A DNA stretch of 64,000 nt from Paenibacillus sp. KS-LC4 (GCF_036894955.1 NZ_CP145905.1:1185501-1249500); one strand, 5' to 3'; shown: positions 46,173-54,739, numbered from the stretch's first letter. Notes: a model not told the origin generated them from the letters alone. Numbers and translations are program-made.

Positions 46173-46859
46173 GTGAAAAAGAAAAATGCGAAATCAAGGA
46201 CATTAGTTTGGTATACCTTAGTCATTGTCGTTGTGTTTATTGCGCTGTTCGCCATTAATGAGATTTCCAAAAGCCGGACAGGCATCGAGCAGGAAACAGC
46301 AGTAGCTCCGCCTATATCAAGTCAGCCTACATTGGGGGATAAAGCCGCCAAGGTGTCTATCGTAGAGTTCGGAGACTACAAGTGCCCGTCCTGCAAGGCA
46401 TGGGGCTCCCAGATTTGGCCGCAATTGAAAAAGGATTATGTCGATACGAAGCAAGCCTCGTTCTCGTATGTGAATGTTTTATTTCATGGGGCAGAATCTG
46501 CTTTAGGCGCTTTGGCTGGAGAAGCGGTGCTCGAATCGAACCCGGATGATTTCTGGCATTTCCATGAAGCCTTGTTTGCGGAGCAGCCGGATGCAGACCA
46601 TGATGGACTTTGGATTACGGTAGAGAAGCTGATGCAGGTGGCGGAGGGGGCTGTTCCAGGGCTGGATAAAGACCAGTTCAAGGCTCTGCTGAGCTCGGAG
46701 GAAGTGCAGGGACGCGTCGATCAGGATCAGCAGCTCGTGAAGGATTTTAATATTTTGCAGACGCCTACCATTATGATTAACAATAAGAGAATAGGGAATC
46801 CGTTCGATTACGAGGCCATCCGAGCTGTCATTGAACAGGAGCTGAGCGAGGCGGAATAA
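46173..46859 (+). CDS. membrane-anchored DsbA-like thiol oxidoreductase
   Basis: A 228-residue protein with one N-terminal membrane helix (about 11-32) and an extracellular thioredoxin-4/DsbA domain. The active-site CPSC lies in EFGDYKCPSCKAWG near residue 77, and the cis-proline in ILQTPTIMIN near 205. It resembles BdbD-type proteins that form or reshuffle disulfides in exported proteins. No BdbC-type quinone-linked partner is adjacent, so re-oxidation must come from elsewhere. GTG 46173 is preferred because GGGGGG lies 10 bases upstream; the ATG at 46146 precedes that site and lacks its own. Confidence 0.85.
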   Translation: MKKKNAKSRTLVWYTLVIVVVFIALFAINEISKSRTGIEQETAVAPPISSQPTLGDKAAKVSIVEFGDYKCPSCKAWGSQIWPQLKKDYVDTKQASFSYVNVLFHGAESALGALAGEAVLESNPDDFWHFHEALFAEQPDADHDGLWITVEKLMQVAEGAVPGLDKDQFKALLSSEEVQGRVDQDQQLVKDFNILQTPTIMINNKRIGNPFDYEAIRAVIEQELSEAE

Positions 46860-47003
46860 AGCATAGTGCTTGAAAGCCAAATTTACCTAATGGAAAACCA
46901 GACAGCCCGAATTCTCTTAATTCATTACGAAGTAAAGCCTCGTGAGTCCTTGTTTCTCATTAGCACTTGTTTTCATACTTGAGGTAGTGGTAAAATCAAA
47001 TAA

Positions 47004-47015
47004 GAACACTTGTTC
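47004..47015 (+). promoter_or_regulatory. candidate LexA (SOS) box
   Basis: GAAC-acTT-GTTC sits in a longer AAGAAC/GTTCTT palindrome just after a possible TTGTTT-18-TAAAAT promoter (46967-46996). Bacillus LexA boxes as remembered are CGAAC-n4-GTTCG. The outer bases differ and a T-run follows, so a small terminator hairpin is an alternative. Confidence 0.45.
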
Positions 47016-47138
47016 TTTTTTGATGGATAGAGGGATTAGGTGTGGGTGAAATCGTTGAAAAAGAGCTATTTTCGATGATTAGACTATTAGAATAGGGCAA
47101 GCGAATCCCGTTTGTTTCATTAAGGAGCTGACGTATAC

Positions 47139-48332
47139 ATGATCCAATTGACAAACCGTCAGGCACGGCAATTTCTGTTACTGAAGCACGGGCTGTTGGG
47201 TGAACATCAATTTACCGGAAAGCAGGGCGTATTGGATTTTGTGCGTCAGGTGAGCTGTATTCAATTTGATCCCATTGATGTTTGTGGAAAAAACGCCGAA
47301 TTGGTGCTTCAGTCGCGCATCAAACCATTTTCCAAGGATATACTCGACGAGCTGCTGTATAAAGATAGATTACTGATTGATTATCCGGATAAAAATCTGG
47401 CTATTATCCCTGTTGAGGACTGGCCGTATTTTGAACGGTACAGACATGCTGCCCGGCAGCATGCCAAGCACTATCCCGAAATGGAAGCGTTGACAGAGCA
47501 AGTACGAGTTTATATGCAAAAGCACGGTGCGCTAAGTTCGAACGATTTAAAATTGGATGGGAATTTCTCTTGGCAATCGGTGATCCACTGGAGCAGCGGA
47601 AACAATGTATCGCGGTCGGTGCTGGAGCAGATGTATTCGACAGGAGAATTGATTATCCATCATAAAAAAGGAACACGCAAGTATTACGATCTCGCGCAGA
47701 AGTACATACAGCCAAGCTTGCTGAATGCGCCAGAGCCGATAGAAGGCGAGCTTGAGCATCATAAGTGGCGGGTACTGCGTCGCATCGGCGCTGTTGGACT
47801 TTTATGGAACCGAGCTTCTGATGCTTGGCTGAACATATGGGGATTGAAATCGGAGCAGCGCAACGAGGTTTTCCGACAACTGTTGCAGGAAGCCCGCATT
47901 ATAGCTGTTGTCGTGGAACAGATGAAGGATATACTGTACTGCCGTGCGGAGGACTTGACGCTTATTGAAGCCGTCCTGCAAAATCCGACACCGAAATGGC
48001 GCTGCGAGCTGATTGCCCCACTAGATAATTTCATATGGGACAGAAAACTGATCAACGAATTGTTTGGATTTGATTACACATGGGAAATTTACACGCCAGC
48101 AATCAAACGGAAATTCGGTTATTATGTGTTGCCTATATTATACGGAGAAAGTCTCATCGGACGAGCTGAGATAATCGCAGAGCGAAAATCCGGGACGCTC
48201 GTTGTTAAAAACATTTGGTATGAGAACGGCATAAAGCCAACAAAGCAATTGCGAGCAGCCTTAAAGCAGTGCTTTCAAAATTTTGCAGTATTCAACGGCT
48301 GCGAGACGATTTCGGCAGAGTCTATGAGCTAA
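47139..48332 (+). CDS. YcaQ/AlkZ-family winged-helix DNA glycosylase-like protein
   Basis: A 397-residue protein of the HTH_42 family, made of tandem winged-helix domains. Members such as E. coli YcaQ (AlkX) and Streptomyces AlkZ unhook interstrand DNA crosslinks. The catalytic Q-phi-D motif is present as VSCIQFDPID near residue 45. The tail IWYENGIKPTKQLRAALKQCFQNFAVFNGCE is typical of the family. AAGGAG lies 11 bases before the ATG. It is monocistronic, with a LexA-like box about 125 bases upstream, which would fit a DNA-damage role; activity itself is inferred from family. Confidence 0.82.
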   Translation: MIQLTNRQARQFLLLKHGLLGEHQFTGKQGVLDFVRQVSCIQFDPIDVCGKNAELVLQSRIKPFSKDILDELLYKDRLLIDYPDKNLAIIPVEDWPYFERYRHAARQHAKHYPEMEALTEQVRVYMQKHGALSSNDLKLDGNFSWQSVIHWSSGNNVSRSVLEQMYSTGELIIHHKKGTRKYYDLAQKYIQPSLLNAPEPIEGELEHHKWRVLRRIGAVGLLWNRASDAWLNIWGLKSEQRNEVFRQLLQEARIIAVVVEQMKDILYCRAEDLTLIEAVLQNPTPKWRCELIAPLDNFIWDRKLINELFGFDYTWEIYTPAIKRKFGYYVLPILYGESLIGRAEIIAERKSGTLVVKNIWYENGIKPTKQLRAALKQCFQNFAVFNGCETISAESMS

Positions 48333-48554
48333 TATTTTCAGAATCAGGCAATACCCCGAATGCTTTCTATGCGTCCGAGCGAGCTAAACATGGAAGGTCT
48401 TGTTAGAAACTTGTATCCGAGGTGCCAAGGTCTTCATTTCTTTACCAGCTGTCCAGTCAGGTGCGGACTCCCGTTCATCGTCTATCTGTTGATTTGTGTT
48501 CTTTGATTTAAATATACGTAGCTGACATTTGAAATGTTTTGGCGGAAATAGTAA

Positions 48555-48599
48555 AGAGGGGCAGAGGGGCCTAGAGGGGCCTTTGCCCCTCTATTTATT
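48555..48599. terminator. GC-rich hairpin between the glycosylase gene and the CRISPR array
   Basis: AGAGGGGCA and TGCCCCTCT arms around two further GAGGGGCC copies, followed by ATTTATTT. It could end the glycosylase transcript or, read from the right, the CRISPR transcript. The rest of 48333-48747 shows no gene. Confidence 0.6.
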
Positions 48600-48747
48600 T
48601 ATGTCTTACTGTTCAATCATTCAGAGCGTAAGATGCCTAAGTGCCAGACGGCTTCGAATGTTTCCTATATCAAAACTTCATGCCTTGCTAACCTTTCGAC
48701 AAGGATTGCGACGATGAAGGCGTACTAACCTATGACGCAAATTTTGG

Positions 48748-50327
48748 GTTTCATTTCACACACCCCATACGGAGTGCGACCGCTGTTGATCAGCGTTGGC
48801 TCAAGCAACTTGAGTTTCAATCCACGCACCCCATACGGAGTGCGACCATCGCCAAAAAGTGCGAAGCGTGGCGCCAGCGTGTTTCAATCCACGCACTCCA
48901 TACGGAGTGCGACATGGCCGCGACGGTATCCCCGCCTTGATTATTGAGTTTCAATCCACGCACTCCATACGGAGTGCGACGCGTCCATCGTTCAATATGG
49001 TTTGCAGGGCTGGCGTTTCAATCCACGCACTCCATACGGAGTGCGACTACCACTCGCAGCGACACGCGCTGAACACGATGCAGTTTCAATCCACGCACCC
49101 CATACGGAGTGCGACCCTGACCGCGTTCATTCGTTGTACAAGAGTGCCGAGTTTCAATCCACACACCCCATATGGAGTGCGACGTAAAGCTCTTTCGCTC
49201 GCGGTCGGATGCTTTCCCCGTTTCAATCCACGCACTCCATACGGAGTGCGACTGCATGGCGTATCTTCTGGGGGATTGCAGGCTGGGTGTTTCAATCCAC
49301 GCACTCCATACGGAGTGCGACAATATTGACTGCGTTGCTGCGGTCGCAATTTCGGTTTCAATCCACGCACTCCATACGGAGTGCGACAAGGAGCGATTTC
49401 TATGCTTCAGGTATTGGATAAGTTTCAATCTACGCACTCCATACGGAGTGCGACCAAGGAAAACCTCCGACTAATAAATCATGATCCGGTTTCAATCCAC
49501 GCACTCCATACGGAGTGCGACAAGATGACGATATTTGGGACGAATCAAACTGGCCGTTTCAATCCACGCACTCCATACGGAGTGCGACCGATATACAGCA
49601 GCATCCAGCCAGCCAGCGAAGATTGTTTCACTCCACGCACTCCATACGGAGTGCGACCAATACAACAGGCGTTCGTGCAGCAGTAGTAATTGTTTCAATC
49701 CACGCACTCCATACGGAGTGCGACCTATTGGGTTAGAAGAAAAATTGCGAGATAAAGGTTTCAATCCACGCACTCCATACGGAGTGCGACGCTATCGCTG
49801 CACTTATTTTGCTTCCGCTTGAGGGTTTCAATCCACGCACTCCATACGGAGTGCGACTTGATCCCCGCTTAATGACAAAAACGCGTTTCTGAGTTTCAAT
49901 CCACGCACTCCATACGGAGTGCGACAAATCATCGGGACGCCATCATATTGATTAACTGTGTTTCAATCCACGCACTCCATACGGAGTGCGACCTCCGCAA
50001 TATGGACAATTAATTGCTTCTGTATGTTTCAATCCACGCACTCCATACGGAGTGCGACCGTCCAAGGTACCTTCTACGTAGGCGTGAACATATGTTTCAA
50101 TCCACGCACTCCATACGGAGTGCGACTTTACTTCTTGCTGCAGGCGAGAAAAACACATCGTTTCAATCCACGCACTCCATACGGAGTGCGACGCAGCATT
50201 AGCAGCATCAGACCACTGCGAATACGTGTTTCAATCCACGCACTCCATACGGAGTGCGACGGCAGGTGGACTTGATTTAGTTACGCTGGTTGTTGTTTCA
50301 ATCCACGCACTCCATACGGAGTGCGAC
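48748..50327 (-). CRISPR. CRISPR array, type I-C-like, 24 repeats and 23 spacers
   Basis: The repeat is 33 bases; on the + strand it starts GTTTCAATCC and ends GGAGTGCGAC, and on the minus strand it reads GTCGCACTCC...GGATTGAAAC. It contains a CGCACTCC / GGAGTGCG hairpin, the type I-C form processed by Cas5d. Spacers are 33-36 bases, all different by eye. Repeats at the left end are the degenerate ones: the repeat at 48748 has four changes, and those at 48814, 49083 and 49151 carry CACCCC. The array therefore ages leftwards and is read from the right on the minus strand. No cas gene lies on either side. Confidence 0.97.
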
Positions 50328-50510
50328 AGCAAAAACAGTATTAATTAATCCCATCATGGCATGAATTGGCGCTATTTTCAACGAAATAATATCGAAAAAA
50401 GATAAGAGTAAGCTTGACTTTTTGCGGAGTTGCTCATTTTCGTCAAGGTTCGACAAAAACTGAGGTGCGAATCCCCCAGGGATTTCATGGGAGCTTCACA
50501 TTCGCACCAT
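50328..50510 (-). promoter_or_regulatory. CRISPR leader
   Basis: AT-rich sequence next to the youngest repeats. It ends in an inverted repeat GGTGCGAAT / ATTCGCACC (50463-50509), a GGTGCGAA hairpin that I recall from type I-C leaders downstream of cas2. It supports array transcription on the minus strand. Confidence 0.7.
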
Positions 50511-50584
50511 AAAAGCAGAGAAATTTCTTACCTACGCACGTTATCGTATCCGTAAAAATAATCACAAAAATATTTTTTGAAAAC

Positions 50585-50616
50585 TACTTACAAAATTAAA
50601 GTAGATATATTATAAT
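50585..50616 (+). promoter_or_regulatory. nitroreductase promoter with operator-like inverted repeat
   Basis: TTACAA at 50588-50593, a 17-base spacer and TATAAT at 50611-50616. TACTT (50585) and AAGTA (ending 50603) form an inverted repeat over the -35, the kind of site used by HxlR-family redox or quinone sensors such as YodB. Confidence 0.55.
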
Positions 50617-50683
50617 TACAAATATAGAAGCAAGCTTTTAAGCCACTTTACATAAAATGATTTTTCAGAGGGAGCGTTTGAAC

Positions 50684-51325
50684 ATGGGAGAACTTAAAAC
50701 GATTATCGAAAAACGTCGTTCGGCCGTGAATTTTGTGGAAAATGTAGCGATTTCGGAGGAGGAGCTTCAGCAGCTTTTTTCATTAAACCGCTTCGTTCCT
50801 TCCGCCTTTAATTTGCAGCACAGCCACTACATCGTGGCGACATCCGAGGAAAGCAAAGAAAAAATCTATGCGGCTTCCAAGCAATATAAAGTAAAAAATG
50901 CCTCAGCAGCCATTATTGTGCTTGGCGATACGAAAGCGCATCTGAATGTGGGCGAACTGAACGCAGGCATGCTCGCGCTGGGTATGATGAGCAAGCTCGA
51001 TTACGATCAGGAAAATGAAAACGTGATCCAGTTTTACGAATCGCGTGGCGAGCTGTTCCAGCGGGACGATGCGATTCGCAATGCGAGCCTGTCAGCGATG
51101 CAGCTTATGCTGATCGCGAAGGATATGGGCTGGGACACATGCCCAATGATCGGTTTTGACGCGGATAAGTTGCAGGAGCTGTTCGAAATCCCCGAGCGTT
51201 ATGTGCCGGTTATGCTGATAACGCTGGGCAAAAGCGATCCAAATAAAGAACGCCCGCGCGGCTACCGCAAGCCCGTTAATCAATATGTGAATATGAATGC
51301 TTTTCATTCCCCTGATGCTCACTGA
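50684..51325 (+). CDS. nitroreductase family protein
   Basis: A 213-residue FMN-dependent oxidoreductase of the nitroreductase fold. The N-terminal IIEKRRSAVNF arginine motif binds FMN phosphate. NRFVPSAFNLQHSHYIV and AMQLMLIAKDMGWDTCPMIGFDADKL are typical of the group, as is the C-terminal LGKSDPNKERPRGYRKPV. It probably reduces quinones or nitro compounds with NAD(P)H. GAGGGAG lies 9 bases before the ATG at 50684. It occupies the spot beside the CRISPR leader where cas2 would normally sit, but is unrelated to cas genes. Confidence 0.88.
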   Translation: MGELKTIIEKRRSAVNFVENVAISEEELQQLFSLNRFVPSAFNLQHSHYIVATSEESKEKIYAASKQYKVKNASAAIIVLGDTKAHLNVGELNAGMLALGMMSKLDYDQENENVIQFYESRGELFQRDDAIRNASLSAMQLMLIAKDMGWDTCPMIGFDADKLQELFEIPERYVPVMLITLGKSDPNKERPRGYRKPVNQYVNMNAFHSPDAH

Positions 51326-51358
51326 AATCATTAAATGATAGCCATTCCTATCCATACG

Positions 51359-51395
51359 AAAAAGCTGCCTCCTTCTAAGGATGCGGCTTTTTTGC
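51359..51395. terminator. rho-independent terminator between convergent genes
   Basis: AAAAAGCtGCcTCCTT and AAGGAtGCgGCTTTTTT form a long stem with A and T tracts, able to work in both directions. Confidence 0.88.
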
Positions 51396-51515
51396 GTGTT
51401 ACGTGCCGTTGCAATAGGGTGGTATGCAAAACGCAGCCTGCAATTAGCCCAGTGTCCAAAGAAAATAAACGACTAGACTGCCGCCACTTTGTTGAACTAA
51501 CGTTCTCCGTCAATT

Positions 51516-52031
51516 TCAAACAGTTCGCTCTACAGAATACAGGAAAAATTCCATATCTATATTTCTAAAATTCTTCGTATCCTTATCAATAATATTCATA
51601 CCGTTTCGAACAGCAACTTTTTGCGAGGCTATATTTGTGTCCCTAATAATAGAATAAACGCTATTTGCATTAAGAACTGAGAAAGCGTATTCCTTGCAAG
51701 CAATTGCCGCTTCTGTTGCGTAACCTTTGTGCCAATACGCTTTTTGAAACAAAAATCCTATTTCCAAAATTTCTTGTTCTCTCCAGCCTTGCATGGTCAA
51801 GCCGCATTGACCAATCATTTCGTTTGTTTCTTTTAATACAACTGCCCAAAGTCCAAAACCATATTCTTCATATCTTTTGAGATGTCTATTAAGCCAATTT
51901 TGTGCTTCTTCTAAGTTAAATGCACTTTCATAAGCAGCACGCATAACTTCCTCATCACACAATATGCCGCACAATGCATCGTAATCGGACTGCACCATTT
52001 CTCTAATTATAAGACGTTTTGTTTCTATCAT
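51516..52031 (-). CDS. GNAT-family N-acetyltransferase
   Basis: A 171-residue acetyltransferase of the RimJ/RimL type: ETKRLIIREMVQSDYDAL at the N-terminus, a central GFGLWAVVLKETNEMIGQCGL strand pair, the acetyl-CoA loop FLFQKAYWHKGYATEAAIA (here Q-K-A-Y-W-H-K-G-Y-A) and the VRNGM motif. It acetylates an amine that cannot be told from sequence. AAAGGTG lies 10 bases before the ATG. The coding sequence is noticeably more AT-rich than its neighbours, which may point to acquisition. Confidence 0.88.
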   Translation of the reverse strand: MIETKRLIIREMVQSDYDALCGILCDEEVMRAAYESAFNLEEAQNWLNRHLKRYEEYGFGLWAVVLKETNEMIGQCGLTMQGWREQEILEIGFLFQKAYWHKGYATEAAIACKEYAFSVLNANSVYSIIRDTNIASQKVAVRNGMNIIDKDTKNFRNIDMEFFLYSVERTV

Positions 52032-52212
52032 AAATTTCGCACCTTTCTAGTGTATCAATAGCCTTAATAGCCTTTCAAAAAATGCCTATCCTGCCCGTTA
52101 GCTTAACCAACGAGCACCATTTTACGGTCTATTACTTTAATTTCTGAGTCTACAACTTTATTTTCTTCTAACATCCAGACCTCACAGTTCGTGAAGCTCA
52201 CGCTTTTTTCGG

Positions 52213-52388
52213 GGACTGAGGCTCCGCTATTCCGGCTTTTGGACCGATTTTAGGTGGTAAGCGGACAGGAAAGACGCTATCCCCCTCATTATCCCGAAAA
52301 AATGGACATTTACAGGGTAATAGCGACTTCTGGGTCCGCAGCCATTGCCTAAACCCGTGTTTCTACTAAAATAACGCCCGCTGTGTCC
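52213..52388. repeat. 176-bp nested-palindrome element, copy B
   Basis: Outer arms GGACTGAGGCTCCGCTATT (52213) and AATAACGCCCGCTGTGTCC (ending 52388) enclose a 79-bp inner palindrome at 52261-52339 with arms GCGGACAGGAAAGACGCTAT and ATAGCGACTTCTGGGTCCGC. It has the same size and plan as the element at 29108-29283. No gene is seen in 52032-52532. Confidence 0.78.
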
Positions 52389-52394
52389 ACCAAA

Positions 52395-52479
52395 ACGCAC
52401 CTGACGCACTAGCGCACCTGACGCACTAACGCATCTGACGCACTAGCGCACCTGACGCATTTGCGCTTCTGACGCCCCT
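52395..52479. repeat. 17-bp tandem repeat, five copies
   Basis: Five units like GCGCACCTGACGCACTA starting at 52395, 52412, 52429, 52446 and 52463, the last two diverged, followed by further CTGACGC-like remnants up to the regulator gene. It abuts the palindromic element. Confidence 0.88.
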
Positions 52480-52532
52480 GGCGATCTAGCGATCCCGCCA
52501 CTCTAGCGCATCCGCTGGTTTTAGCTTTGGGT

Positions 52533-53456
52533 CTATGTTTGGACGTGCGGCTGCTTCGTATAATACAGGCGGAACACCAGGTCCTGATTATGGTTGCCGA
52601 AGCCGGAGCCGAACAGCGTGACACCGCCGATATGCTCGGCATTTTCCTCAACGGCGATGCGGAAGGTCCATTGGTTGCTGCGAATATCAATATCGTCAAT
52701 CGTCACCTCGGACAGCTTGATGCCATCCATGAAGGTGCCTTCCTTCTTCACGATCAAATGCTTGAGCAGCCCATGCTGATTAACGCTTTCGAACCACCAC
52801 GGCGGATTGAGCTTGCCTTTGCCGCCAAAGTCCCCGGGACTCGTCCACATGCCCACCTTTATGCCGTTGAAAAAGAAGCTGATGTCCGAAGGCCAATTGT
52901 TGTTCGTAAAAGGGGCCTCCGAGGAAATTTCCATCGAAATTTCGAGCTGCTCCGGGTTTTCGCTCCCCAGCATGTAGTTTGGCATCTTGTATTCGATATA
53001 CCCTTGCCCAAACCACAAAATCTTCGCATTCAGCCGCTCGGGATCAAGGAAATGTCTGGGATCGTCGAATATGCCAATGATGGAGTCACGCGTACAAATG
53101 CCGCAGGTTGGCGAAATGTCCAAATCGGTAAAATGGCCAATCGAAATATCGGTCCGGCGCACCTCACGCGGAATGACATCCTTGATCGGGAACATGATCT
53201 CCAAATTATCAATGCTGAGCGAGCAAACCTTCTGGGCCGCTCCACCTTTGCCGGGTGTCATTTCCGAGTGAATGATGTTTGCTTTCTCCAGCTTCTTGAC
53301 GTGCATCGTCATAATGGCGCTGCTAAGTCCGAGCGCCTCGGCAAGCTCGCGGATATTCATTGATTTTTGCGACAGCAGGTGAATGATTTGGATGCGGACG
53401 TTGCTGGACATAGCCTCGAATACAGGCAAATATTGTTCGGAAAGTTCTATTTTCAA
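52533..53456 (-). CDS. ArsR-family regulator with large C-terminal domain
   Basis: A 307-residue protein. The first 90 residues are a winged helix of the ArsR type (VFEAMSSNVRIQIIHLLSQKSMNIRELAEALGLSSAIMTMHVKKLEKANII). No CxC metal site of classical ArsR is present in the recognition helix. The remaining 215 residues form a beta-rich domain with a CxxC pair (PTCGIC), which I do not recognise and which may bind a sugar or another effector. The TTG start is fixed by GGAGGA 8 bases upstream. It is divergent from a GH43 gene in an arabinan locus, so it is probably the local regulator. Confidence 0.82.
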   Translation of the reverse strand: MKIELSEQYLPVFEAMSSNVRIQIIHLLSQKSMNIRELAEALGLSSAIMTMHVKKLEKANIIHSEMTPGKGGAAQKVCSLSIDNLEIMFPIKDVIPREVRRTDISIGHFTDLDISPTCGICTRDSIIGIFDDPRHFLDPERLNAKILWFGQGYIEYKMPNYMLGSENPEQLEISMEISSEAPFTNNNWPSDISFFFNGIKVGMWTSPGDFGGKGKLNPPWWFESVNQHGLLKHLIVKKEGTFMDGIKLSEVTIDDIDIRSNQWTFRIAVEENAEHIGGVTLFGSGFGNHNQDLVFRLYYTKQPHVQT

Positions 53457-53574
53457 CGTGGCGTCCTCCGGATATTGAAATATTAATAAATATGTGAATA
53501 ACACTGATTGACACCAATGATACATGATTTGCTTTAAACAGACAAGGAAACGCCTTTGAACAGGCATAATCAGG

Positions 53575-53604
53575 TTGACAGTCACATAAAACTGTTGATA
53601 TATT
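53575..53604 (+). promoter_or_regulatory. sigma-A promoter of the GH43 gene
   Basis: TTGACA at 53575-53580, an 18-base spacer and TATATT at 53599-53604, 57 bases before the GH43 start. ATAATTAATAAA at 53637-53648, overlapping the ribosome site, recurs at 54748-54759 and nearly so at 53480-53491, making it a candidate operator. Confidence 0.65.
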
Positions 53605-53660
53605 AACATCGAAGAAAGTAAATAATACATTTATGAATAATTAATAAAGGGGTTTTGATT

Positions 53661-54638
53661 GTGCTGAAGCAGCAGATTCAAGTTGAGCAACCTTTCGTCA
53701 ATCCTATTATACCGCAGCGTGCGGACCCATGGGTATATCTCCATTCCGACGGCTACTACTATTTCACAGGGTCCGTTCCTGAATACGACCGTATTGAGCT
53801 TAGAAGAGCGCGCACGATCCAGCAGCTGGGGGAAGCAGAGCCTGTTATCGTCTGGAGAAAATATGCAGAAGGGCCGATGAGCGCGAACATTTGGGCGCCG
53901 GAGCTGCACTTTGTTCAGGGCAAATGGTACATCTACTTCGCGGCGGCTCGGACGACGGAGACGGTAGAAGGATTGTTCGACCATCGCATGTTCGTATTGG
54001 AAAATGAATCCGCTAATCCGCTCGAAGGGCATTGGGTGGAAAAAGGGCAGCTTATTGCCAATTGGGAGTCGTTTGCTCTGGATGCGACAAGCTTCGAGCA
54101 TAAGGGGACTCAATATCTCGTGTGGGCGCAGAAGGATTTGGCACTAGCAGGCAACTCCAACTTGTACATAGCGGCAATGAGCAACCCATGGACGATGAGC
54201 GGCAAGCAGATTATGATTGCCCAGCCCGAATACGAATGGGAGAAAATCGGCTTTTACGTCAACGAAGGAGCAGCAGTGCTGAAGCGTGGCGGCACGATAT
54301 TTATTAGTTATTCGGCGAGCGCGACGAATCATCATTATTGCATTGGACTTCTGAGCGCTTCGGAGGACAGTGATTTGCTTGATCCAGCTTCATGGAGCAA
54401 GGAGCCGGAGCCTGTATTTGCAACGAGCGAGGAAAATGGACAATATGGCCCTGGCCACAACAGCTTCACGGTATCGCCGGATGGCAAGCAGGATATTTTA
54501 ATTTACCATGCCCGCAATTATAAAGAGATTACAGGTGATCCGCTTTATGATCCGAACCGCCACACAAGAGCGCAAGTATTTGGCTGGACGGCGGATGGCA
54601 AACCTAGCTTTGGCGTTCCGGTGCGAGACGGCAAGTAA
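53661..54638 (+). CDS. GH43-family glycoside hydrolase, probable alpha-L-arabinofuranosidase
   Basis: A 325-residue intracellular enzyme (no signal peptide) with the five-bladed propeller pattern of GH43: catalytic-base region RADPWVYLHSDGYYYFTGS at the N-terminus, IWAPELHFVQGKWYIYFAA, the second Asp in FALDATSFEHKGTQYLVW, the acid region YVNEGAAVLKR, and GPGHNSF near residue 270. Members of this group remove arabinose from arabino-oligosaccharides. GTG 53661 is chosen because AAAGGGG is 8 bases upstream. It is transcribed away from the ArsR regulator and towards the importer genes. Confidence 0.85.
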   Translation: MLKQQIQVEQPFVNPIIPQRADPWVYLHSDGYYYFTGSVPEYDRIELRRARTIQQLGEAEPVIVWRKYAEGPMSANIWAPELHFVQGKWYIYFAAARTTETVEGLFDHRMFVLENESANPLEGHWVEKGQLIANWESFALDATSFEHKGTQYLVWAQKDLALAGNSNLYIAAMSNPWTMSGKQIMIAQPEYEWEKIGFYVNEGAAVLKRGGTIFISYSASATNHHYCIGLLSASEDSDLLDPASWSKEPEPVFATSEENGQYGPGHNSFTVSPDGKQDILIYHARNYKEITGDPLYDPNRHTRAQVFGWTADGKPSFGVPVRDGK

Positions 54639-54698
54639 GGAGAAGAGCTACGCAGAGCTTAGCTATGCAAGTAAGTTCCAGAAATCTAACAAATATAG

Positions 54699-54739
54699 TT
54701 GACAATGTAAGCGCTTTGAATTATTATTTTTAATAATAA
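54699..54739 (+). promoter_or_regulatory. catabolite-controlled promoter of the arabinan importer operon
   Basis: TTGACA at 54699-54704, a 17-base spacer and TATTAT at 54722-54727. A cre-like site (ATGTAAGCGCTTTGA, one mismatch) fills the spacer at 54705-54719. TTATTATT-ttt-AATAATAA, an exact palindrome, covers the -10 and start region at 54721-54739. Confidence 0.75.

Noticed and set aside
48732..50275. Many short open frames with the repeated HALHTECD / RTPYGVR peptides
   Set aside because: They are translations of the CRISPR repeats in different frames, not proteins.
50511..50683. Remnant of cas2 beside the CRISPR leader
   Set aside because: Reading the minus strand here gives no Cas2-like segment; the sequence holds only the nitroreductase promoter.
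51516..52031. GNAT gene as a cargo gene of a mobile element
   Set aside because: It is AT-rich, but no transposase, integrase or terminal repeats flank it; the nearby palindrome alone is not enough.
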